From Bacillota bacterium (lineage in GTDB: Bacteria > Bacillota > Clostridia > DSM-8532), in NCBI GenBank assembly GCA_023459915.1, contig JAEWSN010000166.1, positions 1-5,930 of the forward strand: 5,930 nt of DNA, written 5' to 3'. Positions 1 to 5,421 of the stretch are shown piece after piece. The stretch's first letter is position 1. The number at the start of each line of letters is the position of its first letter. The translations under genes were made by a program, and so were the position numbers. Below the pieces are notes generated by a model that worked only from the letters and a program-made list of their open reading frames with translations, did no database searches and was not told where the DNA came from.

Positions 1-412
1 CCGCGACAAAGACAATGCGCGAGGAAGACAGCAGGGCATCCGGCACATCGGTGTCCGTGAAGGCCGCGTTCGCGCCAAGGGCGTGCAGGAAGCTGCGTTC
101 CCCGCCCTCGTCCACCAGCACCACCGATGCGGAGGTGCCGCAGGTGTTGTCCACTGCCACATGTGAGACATCGATGCCGTCGGCGGCCAACGACTGCTTC
201 AGGAACGAGCCAAACCCGTCTGCGCCGATTTTTCCGGACACTGCGGTTTTCAGTCCGAGCCGGGCCATGCCGACCGCGCTGGATACCGCGCAGCCACCGG
301 TGAACAGGTCGATGTGATCCATCAGCGAGAGCTTGCCGCGTTCCGGCAGCGTACGCACGGTACGGGTGACCACATCCGCCACCAGGATGCCAATACAGGC
401 GACATCTGTCAT
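1..412 (-). CDS. PfkB-family carbohydrate kinase, 5' part only (3' end outside window)
   Basis: A minus-strand frame opens with ATG at 412-410 and stays open to base 1, giving the first 137 residues. The N-terminus (MTDVACIGILVADVV) is the first strand of a ribokinase-like fold. A glycine pair in LFTGGCAVSSAVGMARLG (37-53) and the GKIGADGFG stretch (60-68) match the sugar-binding half of PfkB sugar kinases. The ATP-binding half and catalytic Asp region (usually near residue 250) are not in the window. AAGGGAGG (minus strand, bases 425-418) lies 5 bases before the ATG and fixes the start. The family phosphorylates sugars or nucleosides with ATP in the cytoplasm. Lying downstream of an alpha-galactosidase gene, this enzyme probably phosphorylates a sugar from the same pathway, but the substrate (fructose, tagatose 6-phosphate, another hexose or a nucleoside) cannot be read from this fragment. 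Family assignment is firm; specificity is open. Confidence 0.88.
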   Translation of the reverse strand, partial: MTDVACIGILVADVVTRTVRTLPERGKLSLMDHIDLFTGGCAVSSAVGMARLGLKTAVSGKIGADGFGSFLKQSLAADGIDVSHVAVDNTCGTSASVVLVDEGGERSFLHALGANAAFTDTDVPDALLSSSRIVFVA

Positions 413-460
413 GGGAGCCTCCCTTGCCGTCTTCGGGCCCAAGCCGTGTCTATGGAAACA

Positions 461-491
461 ACGACAGCGTATGTTTTCCATACGCTGCCGT
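461..491. promoter_or_regulatory. Interrupted palindrome, candidate operator or mRNA hairpin
   Basis: CAGCGTATG (465-473) and CATACGCTG (479-487) are perfect inverted arms of 9 bases around a 5-base centre. Allowing one A/C mismatch, the symmetry extends to 461-491, with 12 of 13 positions paired. It sits between melA and the kinase gene, 49 bases before the kinase start. On the minus strand there is no clear run of T after it, so it is a poor intrinsic terminator. It covers the spacer and -10 of a candidate kinase promoter, which suits a repressor site, but an RNA hairpin at the melA 3' end is equally possible. Confidence 0.45.
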
Positions 492-494
492 CAA
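466..494 (-). promoter_or_regulatory. Candidate promoter for the PfkB kinase gene
   Basis: On the minus strand TTGACG (494-489, five of six bases of the -35 consensus) is followed after exactly 17 bases by TACGCT (471-466). TACGCT keeps the three most conserved -10 bases, T, A and final T, but is otherwise weak. The start of transcription would fall near 459, about 47 bases before the kinase ATG. The palindrome at 461-491 lies on top of it. The kinase could equally be read only from the melA promoter. Confidence 0.35.
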
Positions 495-549
495 GTGGTC
501 CGGCCGAAACCGGAGCGATTGTCATTCAGTTGTTGTGAAAAATGTCATC

Positions 550-1872
550 TCAGGTGAGGTGCTTGAACTGGGGCAGCCATTTCTCATTGGCCTTGAACAT
601 TTCGTCGACCATCTGCTGGATTTCCGGCAGGCTCAGGACGGCGGAGGTCAACGGATCGAACGCGATGGCATGGAAGATCTTGCGCGGATCGCCTTCGAGC
701 GCGCCCTGGACGGCCAATTCCTCGCAGCGTGCGCTGGTGTTGACCAGAATGGCGAGCTGATCCGGCAGCGGGCCCACGTGGATGGGGTCCAGTCCGCGCG
801 GGGAGGCCAGCACGGGCACCTCCACGCAGCAGCCTTCCGGCAGGTTGTCGATGAGGCCGAAGTTGCGCACGTTGCCGTTGAACTCGTACAGGGTGCCGTC
901 GCCGAAGCAGGCGTTGAAGATATAGGCGGCGTACTCATGCCCGCGGGTGAGATCCAGCGTATCCTTGGCCATCCACTCGTCGCTGTCTTTTTTCCAGGTG
1001 TCTTCCCGGCTGAGATATTCGTAGAGGATGTAGGCGTATTCTCCGGGGTTCCAGCCGGTGCCGGGCAGGCAATATTTTTCGATGAGATCCGGGCGCTTGC
1101 GGAACCAGGCATTGTATTCGGAGTTGTGTCCGCTCGACTCGGTGACGTAGTAGTCGAGGTTCAGGTACATTTCATTGCGGACAATTTCCTCATTGTATAC
1201 CTCGGGGCGCTTCATGGCTTCCCGGATGAGGGGGTACGCATCCTTGCCCTTCCATTTGTAGTCCAGATAGAAGGCCTGATGGTTGATGCCGGCGCAGCGG
1301 TAGGTGATTTCCTCCATGGGCGCGCCAATCCACTTGGCCAGCATTTCCGCGGTTCCCTGCACGCTGTGGCAAAGACCGGAGATGGCCACCTTGCTCTCGT
1401 TCTGCATGGCGCGGCACAGCATGGCCATGGGGTTGGTGTAGTTGAGGAAAATGGCGTTGGGGCAGTAGGTCTCGATGTCCTTGAGAATGGACATCATGTC
1501 CGGGATGGTGCGCAGCGCGCGGAAGATGCCGGCCGGGCCGCGGGTGTCGCCCACGTTGATGTCCACACCGTACTTCTTGGGGATCTCCACGTCATGGCGC
1601 CACACATGCACACCACCTGACAGGATGGTGCACAGCACGCCGTCGGCATCCTTGAGCGCCTCCACGCGGTCCATCGTGGCGATGACCTTGGCCGGATAGT
1701 TGCCGGCGGCCACAATTTTGTCGACTGCGCGCTTCACATAGTCGAGCCGTTCCGGGTCGATGTCCATCAGGGCGATGGTGCAGTCGGCAAACGCCGGAAA
1801 TGACAGGATGTCCTTGACCAGACCACGGGTGAAGCCAAAGCTTCCCGCACCGATAAACGCAATTTTTTTCAT
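550..1872 (-). CDS. melA: Alpha-galactosidase, glycoside hydrolase family 4 (NAD- and metal-dependent)
   Basis: This gene encodes 440 residues, close to E. coli MelA (about 450). GH4 enzymes hydrolyse alpha-galactosides such as melibiose in the cytoplasm by an oxidation/elimination route using bound NAD and a divalent metal, typically Mn. The N-terminus MKKIAFIGAGSFGFTRGLVK is the Rossmann nucleotide-binding loop, with acidic MDIDPERL near 36-43. NYTNPMAML (144-152), GLCHSVQGTAE (166-176; metal-ligand Cys168 and His169) and YRCAGINHQAFYLD (191-204) are GH4 signatures. They match MelA better than the maltose-6-phosphate or cellobiose-6-phosphate branches, as does GNVRNFGLIDNLPEGCCVEV near the C-terminus. 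The frame stays open upstream to 2106, but the start at 1872 begins exactly at the conserved dinucleotide fold and has GGAGGGAGG 8 bases before it. The PfkB kinase gene follows on the same strand 137 bases on. No frame damage is visible. Alpha-galactosidase is the best call; alpha-glucosidase or galacturonase activity within GH4 is less likely. Confidence 0.93.
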   Translation of the reverse strand: MKKIAFIGAGSFGFTRGLVKDILSFPAFADCTIALMDIDPERLDYVKRAVDKIVAAGNYPAKVIATMDRVEALKDADGVLCTILSGGVHVWRHDVEIPKKYGVDINVGDTRGPAGIFRALRTIPDMMSILKDIETYCPNAIFLNYTNPMAMLCRAMQNESKVAISGLCHSVQGTAEMLAKWIGAPMEEITYRCAGINHQAFYLDYKWKGKDAYPLIREAMKRPEVYNEEIVRNEMYLNLDYYVTESSGHNSEYNAWFRKRPDLIEKYCLPGTGWNPGEYAYILYEYLSREDTWKKDSDEWMAKDTLDLTRGHEYAAYIFNACFGDGTLYEFNGNVRNFGLIDNLPEGCCVEVPVLASPRGLDPIHVGPLPDQLAILVNTSARCEELAVQGALEGDPRKIFHAIAFDPLTSAVLSLPEIQQMVDEMFKANEKWLPQFKHLT

Positions 1873-1921
1873 GAAATCTGCCTCCCTCCAAGGATGCCGG
1901 ATCTCGTCCGGACGCCCCTTC

Positions 1922-1948
1922 ATTGTATCGCCGGGGCATGGGATGCAA
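1922..1948 (-). promoter_or_regulatory. Weak candidate promoter for melA
   Basis: On the minus strand TACAAT (1927-1922) is a good -10 match, five of six bases, about 50 bases before the melA ATG. The only nearby -35-like element is TTGCAT (1948-1943) at a short 15-base spacing, so the call rests mainly on the -10. Such a promoter would probably need an activator or another sigma factor. Confidence 0.28.
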
Positions 1949-2085
1949 CAGGCGGATTTGTGGGATGAATATGGCGTTTTGTTGGATTTCCTCCCTGCTT
2001 CATTGTTGTTCCCGGCGGTTGTCAGTCCAGCTTCTTTTGGAACCGCAGCATCGCGGCCGGCAAAATCACACCGGTGAGCCCGACC

Positions 2086-2102
2086 GGCAACAATTTGTTG
2101 CC
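2086..2102. promoter_or_regulatory. 17-base perfect palindrome, candidate operator
   Basis: GGCAACAA and TTGTTGCC are perfect inverted arms of 8 bases around a single central T at 2094. The odd-length, dyad-symmetric form is typical of dimeric repressor or activator sites. It lies about 30 bases upstream of the tdh operon -10 and 214 bases upstream of the melA start, so it could serve either unit. A hairpin in RNA is unlikely because a one-base loop cannot close without losing inner pairs. Confidence 0.42.
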
Positions 2103-2113
2103 CCAAAATCTGT

Positions 2114-2140
2114 GTGACAACCCGCGGTTCATGGTATACA
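2114..2140 (+). promoter_or_regulatory. Promoter of the tdh-kbl-sdaAB-sdaAA operon, extended -10
   Basis: TATACA at 2135-2140 is preceded by TGG (2132-2134), forming an extended -10 element (TGnTATACA). GTGACA at 2114-2119 matches five of six -35 bases with a 15-base spacer, shorter than ideal but tolerated with an extended -10. Transcription would start near 2147, just upstream of the first aptamer helix at 2170, as expected for a riboswitch leader. TACAAT at 2148-2153 is a second -10-like hexamer without a partner -35. Confidence 0.55.
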
Positions 2141-2169
2141 CTCTACGTACAATTGAAAACGTGGATGAT

Positions 2170-2356
2170 GGTTGCGGAAGAGGTTCCGAAGGGGTTCGGA
2201 ACGCCGAAGAAGCAAACCTGCCGGGCATACTGGGCCCCGCGGGCGAACCTTTCAGGAGAATGGACCGCAACCGGACAATACCCTGAAGAGCCGGCAACGG
2301 CACCGAAGGAGCAAGGCCATCCTACATGGCACGAATCTCTCAGGTTCAAGACAGGG
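2170..2356 (+). ncRNA. Tandem (two-aptamer) glycine riboswitch
   Basis: Two successive glycine aptamers are recognised by conserved core strings and matching helices. Aptamer 1: the closing helix is GGTTGCGG (2170-2177) with CCGCAACC (2265-2272). P2 is AGGTT (2181-2185) with AACCT (2246-2250). A hairpin CCGAA/TTCGG (2186-2199) precedes the core GCCGAAGAAGCAAACC (2203-2218), and the 3' core CTTTCAGG follows at 2249-2256. After an 8-base linker, aptamer 2 has P1 CCCTG (2281-2285) with CAGGG (2352-2356) and P2 AGAG (2287-2290) with CTCT (2337-2340). It also has a GCAA-tetraloop stem CCG/CGG (2291-2300), core ACCGAAGGAGCAA (2302-2314), stem GCCAT/ATGGC (2316-2330) and CTCTCAGG (2337-2344). The layout closely follows the known Bacillus subtilis gcvT leader. 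The downstream genes make and consume glycine-linked amino acids, which independently supports glycine as ligand. Because the last P1 strand is part of the following terminator, glycine binding should allow read-through. Confidence 0.92.
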
Positions 2357-2390
2357 CAGACAGCAGTGGTGTTGTCTGTCCTGTTTTTGT
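2351..2390 (+). terminator. Intrinsic terminator, expression platform of the glycine riboswitch
   Basis: ACAGGGCAGACA (2351-2362) pairs with TGTCTGTCCTGT (2373-2384) over 12 positions, with a single G-U wobble, around a 10-base loop. The stem is followed at once by a T-rich tract (2384-2392). It lies 22 bases before the tdh start codon. Bases 2352-2356 of the 5' arm are also the 3' strand of the second aptamer's P1, so aptamer closure and the terminator cannot both form. This is the arrangement expected of an attenuator that glycine relieves. Confidence 0.9.
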
Positions 2391-2411
2391 TTCCACAAGG
2401 AGGGGATTTGC

Positions 2412-3440
2412 ATGAAGGCACTTGTCAAAAGCCACGCACGGGAAGGGTTGTGGCTGGAAGATCAGCCCGAACCGGCCTATGGCATCAACGACGTCCGCAT
2501 CAAGGTCCTGCGGACCTCCATCTGCGGCACGGACGTCCACATCTGGAACTGGGACGCCTGGGCGCAAAAGACCATCCCAGTCCCCATGATCGTGGGGCAT
2601 GAGTTTGTTGGCCGCATTGAGGCGCTCGGCAGCAACGTGCGGGATTTCGCGGTGGGCGATCTCGTCTCCGCGGAAGGGCATGTGGTGTGTGGGCGCTGCC
2701 GGAACTGCCTGGCCGGCCGCCGCCATTTGTGCAACCACACCAGCGGTATCGGCGTGAACCGTACCGGCGCGTTTGCCGAGCTGATCACGGTGCCCGTGAC
2801 CAATGTGTGGCACTGTGATCCCAAAATTCCACTGGATTTGCTCAGCTGCTTTGATCCGCTTGGCAACGCCACGCATACGGCTCTGGCCTTTGAAGTCCTG
2901 GGTGAGGATGTCCTGATCACCGGCGCGGGCCCCATCGGCATCATGGCGGCGGCCATTGCCCGGCATGCGGGCGCACGCTTTGTGGTGATTACGGATGTCA
3001 ACGAGTACCGGTTGGATCTCGCCCGGAAAATGGGGGTGACCCTTGCGGTGAACATCACCCGGGAATCCCTGTCGGAGGTGATGCAGCGGCTGGGCATGAA
3101 GGAAGGCTTCGATGTGGGCATGGAAATGTCCGGAAACCCAACGGCTTTCCGGGACATGATCGACGTGATGTCCCATGGCGGCAAAATTGCGTTGCTGGGT
3201 CTGCAGCCAAATGGCGAGGGAGTGGACTGGAACGAGGTCATCTTCAATGGGCTCACCATCAAGGGCATTTACGGACGGGAAATGTACGAAACGTGGTACA
3301 AGATGACCTCCATGCTGCAATCTGGACTCGACGTCATGCCCATCATCACCCATCGGTTCCCCTATACGGAGTTTGAGGAAGGGTTCCAGGTCATGCGTTC
3401 CGGCAACAGCGGCAAGGTGGTGCTGCACTGGGCGGATTGA
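2412..3440 (+). CDS. tdh: L-threonine 3-dehydrogenase, zinc- and NAD-dependent
   Basis: The 342-residue product oxidises L-threonine with NAD to 2-amino-3-ketobutyrate in the cytoplasm. It is a medium-chain alcohol dehydrogenase, and its numbering coincides with E. coli Tdh (341 residues). Catalytic zinc residues are Cys38, His63 and Glu64, with Thr40 and His43 of the proton relay in SICGTDVH. The structural zinc cysteines are 93, 96, 99 and 107. His90, linked to threonine preference in E. coli Tdh, is kept. The Rossmann loop GAGPIG is at 171-176, and Asp195 at the end of the second strand fits NAD rather than NADP. The start at 2412 has AAGGAGGGG 6 bases before it. In-frame upstream codons back to 2172 run through the riboswitch and are not coding. 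It is first in the operon, directly behind the glycine-responsive terminator, and its unstable product goes to Kbl, encoded next. Nothing looks damaged. Confidence 0.96.
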   Translation: MKALVKSHAREGLWLEDQPEPAYGINDVRIKVLRTSICGTDVHIWNWDAWAQKTIPVPMIVGHEFVGRIEALGSNVRDFAVGDLVSAEGHVVCGRCRNCLAGRRHLCNHTSGIGVNRTGAFAELITVPVTNVWHCDPKIPLDLLSCFDPLGNATHTALAFEVLGEDVLITGAGPIGIMAAAIARHAGARFVVITDVNEYRLDLARKMGVTLAVNITRESLSEVMQRLGMKEGFDVGMEMSGNPTAFRDMIDVMSHGGKIALLGLQPNGEGVDWNEVIFNGLTIKGIYGREMYETWYKMTSMLQSGLDVMPIITHRFPYTEFEEGFQVMRSGNSGKVVLHWAD

Positions 3441-3479
3441 ACCGGCGCGGAACCTCTTCATTGAAGCAGGAGGCATCTC

Positions 3480-4670
3480 ATGAAAAGCGCATACTCCCAT
3501 TTCGACCATGTTTGTGACACCATCCGGGCGGAAGGTCTGTGGAAGGAGGAACGCGTCCTCACCACGCCCCAGTCCACCCGCATCGACACGGTGGACAGGA
3601 AGCATGTGCTGAACCTGTGCGCCAACAACTATCTTGGCCTGTCGAACCATCCCGCGCTCGTCGCCGCCGCGAAAGCCAGTTATGACGCCTATGGCCATGG
3701 CCTGTCCTCCGTGCGGTTCATCTGTGGCACCCAGTCGGTGCACAAGCAGCTGGAAGCGGCGGTTTCCGCCTTTCTTGGCATGGAGGATGCCATCCTCTAC
3801 TCGTCCTGCTTCGACGCGAACACCGGGCTGTTCGAAACCCTTTTGGGCGAGACGGACGCCATCATCAGTGATGCACTGAACCATGCGAGCATCATCGACG
3901 GGGTGCGGCTGTGCAAGGCCCGTCGCTACCGGTATGCCAACAACGACATGGCGGAGCTCGAAGCCCGTCTCCAGGAGGCTGCCGACGCCCGCATCCGGCT
4001 CATCGTCACGGATGGCGTGTTTTCCATGGATGGTGTCATTGCCAATCTTCCCGCCATCTGTGACCTTGCCGAAAAGCATGATGCCCTCGTGATGGTCGAT
4101 GACAGCCATGCCGTGGGCTTCGTTGGGGCGAGGGGGCGTGGCACCCCGGAGTATTGCGGGGTGCAGGGCCGGGTGGACATTCTGACCGGGACATTCGGTA
4201 AGGCGCTCGGCGGTGCCAGCGGGGGCTACACCGCCGCCCGCAAGGGCGTGGTGGACCTGCTGCGGCAGCGTTCCCGGCCGTACCTGTTTTCAAACACCCT
4301 CGCGCCGGCCATCGCCGCGTCTGCGGTGGAAGCCTTGTCGCTGTTGTCTGCCGACACATCGCTGCGGGACCGCTTGGAGGAGAACACGCGATATTTCCGG
4401 AACCGCATGCGTGAGGCCGGCTTCGACATCCCGGGCGGCGTGCACCCCATCGTCCCCGTCATGCTCCACGATGCCCGCGTGGCGCAGGAAATGGCGCAAC
4501 GGATGCTGGACAAGGGCGTGTATGTGGTCGGGTTCTTCTATCCGGTGGTGCCGCAAGGCAAGGCACGCATCCGCACACAGCTGTCCGCCCTGCACACACG
4601 GGCGGATCTGGATGAGGCTGTGGCAGCTTTCATCGCCTGCCGGGACGAGATGAATAAAGAGCAGGCATGA
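3480..4670 (+). CDS. kbl: 2-amino-3-ketobutyrate CoA ligase (glycine C-acetyltransferase)
   Basis: The 396-residue enzyme cleaves 2-amino-3-ketobutyrate with CoA to glycine and acetyl-CoA, completing the threonine dehydrogenase route. It is a PLP-dependent alpha-oxoamine synthase, close in length to E. coli Kbl (398). Visible motifs are NNYLGLSNHP (49-58), NHAS (134-137, His135 stacking on PLP), VDDSHAVGF (206-214, Asp207 and His210) and TFGKALGGASGGY (238-250) with the Schiff-base Lys241. Relatives with the same fold (BioF, HemA, serine palmitoyltransferase) are less likely because tdh lies 39 bases upstream, the standard pairing. GCAGGAGG (3466-3473) stands 6 bases before the ATG. The last bases of the gene belong to the first copy of a tandem repeat shared with the sdaAB start region, and an ATGA overlap at 4667-4670 could couple translation to the next gene. 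Confidence 0.95.
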   Translation: MKSAYSHFDHVCDTIRAEGLWKEERVLTTPQSTRIDTVDRKHVLNLCANNYLGLSNHPALVAAAKASYDAYGHGLSSVRFICGTQSVHKQLEAAVSAFLGMEDAILYSSCFDANTGLFETLLGETDAIISDALNHASIIDGVRLCKARRYRYANNDMAELEARLQEAADARIRLIVTDGVFSMDGVIANLPAICDLAEKHDALVMVDDSHAVGFVGARGRGTPEYCGVQGRVDILTGTFGKALGGASGGYTAARKGVVDLLRQRSRPYLFSNTLAPAIAASAVEALSLLSADTSLRDRLEENTRYFRNRMREAGFDIPGGVHPIVPVMLHDARVAQEMAQRMLDKGVYVVGFFYPVVPQGKARIRTQLSALHTRADLDEAVAAFIACRDEMNKEQA

Positions 4671-4707
4671 ATGCAGACGAGATGAAAAAAGGAGCAGGCA
4701 TGAACGC
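4644..4707 (+). repeat. Imperfect tandem duplication of the translation start region at the kbl/sdaAB junction
   Basis: Bases 4644-4674 and 4676-4707 are near-identical direct copies, each starting GACGAGATGA and ending GCAGGCATGAAYGC. They differ by two substitutions and one inserted G in copy 2, which turns AAAGAG into AAAGGAG. Each copy carries a ribosome-binding-like stretch and an ATG (4667 and 4700). The two ATGs are 33 bases apart and in the same frame. Copy 1 also encodes the C-terminus of Kbl (DEMNKEQA) and its stop codon. Confidence 0.85.
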
Positions 4708-5377
4708 ATTCGATATTGTCGGCCCCATCATGATTGGCCCTTCCAGCTCGCACACCGCGGGGGCCCTGCGTTTGGGGCGTGTGGCGCACCGGTTGCTGGG
4801 AGAGATCCCGGTTCGGGCGGACATCACCCTGCACGATTCGTTTGCGGCCACCGGACGCGGACATGGCACCGACCGGGCCATCCTGGCGGGGTTGATGGGA
4901 TTGGAACCGGATGACGGACGCATTCGGACCGCGTTTCAATTGGCAGCGGAGGCGGGGTTCGACTATGTGTTCCATTCCATGACCGGTATGGCGGACCATC
5001 CGAACACCGCCGAAATCACGGCCGTTGGCGCGGGAGGACGGACCATCCGCCTCAGCGGCGCTTCCGTGGGCGGCGGCAGCATTCTGGTTACGGGCATCAA
5101 TGGCATAGCGGTGGCGTTCACCGGCGAATTGCACACCCTCATTGTAGTGCATCGGGACAAGCCGGGGGTGGTGGCCGGTGTGTCGCGTGATTTGGCGACC
5201 CATGCCATCAACATCGCCAGCATGCGGGTGTACCGCACGGGAAAAGGCGGTCAGGCCATCATGCTCATCGAGACGGATCAACCGGTGGGGGACGAAGTGG
5301 CCGGCAGCATTCAGGCCCTTGATGGCGTGTCGGAGGCGGTGCTGCTGCCTGCCATGGTGGAAGGAACGATTGCATGA
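4700..5377 (+). CDS. sdaAB: L-serine dehydratase, iron-sulfur-dependent, beta subunit
   Basis: With SdaAA this subunit deaminates L-serine to pyruvate and ammonia using a [4Fe-4S] cluster. The 225-residue product has the beta-domain signature FDIVGPIMIGPSSSHTAGA (4-22), then GRGHGTD (52-58), DHPNTAE (99-105) and a glycine-rich GASVGGGS (120-127). A C-terminal ACT domain (about 145-220) begins HTLIVVHRDKPGVVAGVSR. ACT domains bind small ligands; in this family serine or regulatory roles have been proposed. The start at 4700 is chosen because AAAAGGAG lies 5 bases before it and because family members begin just before FDI(V/I)GP. An in-frame ATG at 4667, overlapping the kbl stop, would add 11 residues (MNADEMKKGAG) and has a weaker site; both may be used. 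It overlaps sdaAA by ATGA at the end. The two-gene form of serine dehydratase is usual in Bacillota, whereas E. coli has a fused enzyme. Confidence 0.93.
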   Translation: MNAFDIVGPIMIGPSSSHTAGALRLGRVAHRLLGEIPVRADITLHDSFAATGRGHGTDRAILAGLMGLEPDDGRIRTAFQLAAEAGFDYVFHSMTGMADHPNTAEITAVGAGGRTIRLSGASVGGGSILVTGINGIAVAFTGELHTLIVVHRDKPGVVAGVSRDLATHAINIASMRVYRTGKGGQAIMLIETDQPVGDEVAGSIQALDGVSEAVLLPAMVEGTIA

Positions 5378-5421
5378 GTGACAATATAAGTGGCGACATG
5401 CGTGACAATGTGGGGATGTAT
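5374..5421 (+). repeat. Short imperfect tandem repeat at the sdaAA start
   Basis: ATGAGTGACAAT (5374-5385) recurs 24 bases later as ATGCGTGACAAT (5398-5409), with weaker similarity beyond. Both ATGs are in the sdaAA frame (MSDN and MRDN). The similarity is short, so it may be chance, but it resembles the start-region duplication at the previous gene junction. Confidence 0.45.

Larger units (their letters stand above)
1873..2134. other. Divergent intergenic region, melA side, no gene found
   Basis: This is the left part of the 539-base gap between the divergent melA and tdh start codons. It holds the melA ribosome binding site (1881-1889), a weak melA promoter candidate and the 17-base palindrome at 2086-2102. 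A melA-frame extension runs through it to 2106, but its translation looks like unconstrained sequence with no family resemblance. I see no tRNA, repeat array or convincing small gene in it. Confidence 0.6.

Noticed and set aside
499..514. Short hairpin TCCGG/CCGGA downstream of the melA stop as a terminator
   Set aside because: It has only five pairs and no T tract on the minus strand, so it is not a convincing terminator.
424..1620. Plus-strand open frame (398 codons) opposite melA
   Set aside because: It is a shadow of melA codon bias with no ribosome binding site or recognisable domain.
1873..2106. Upstream extension of the melA reading frame by 78 codons
   Set aside because: The added residues show no family resemblance, while the start at 1872 has a strong ribosome binding site and begins exactly at the Rossmann motif.
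2066..2117. Possible CRP-like site from TCACAC (2066-2071) and TGTGTGA (2111-2117)
   Set aside because: The half-sites are about 40 bases apart and in the wrong arrangement for a TGTGA-N6-TCACA site.
2172..2411. Upstream extension of the tdh frame by 80 codons
   Set aside because: This stretch is the structured glycine riboswitch and terminator; tdh has a strong ribosome binding site at 2397-2405 and the standard length from 2412.
2346..4109. Long minus-strand open frame (587 codons) opposite tdh and kbl
   Set aside because: It is antisense to two clearly functional genes, its translation resembles no family and is His/Gly/Asp rich as expected from reversed codons of a GC-rich gene. It is a compositional shadow.
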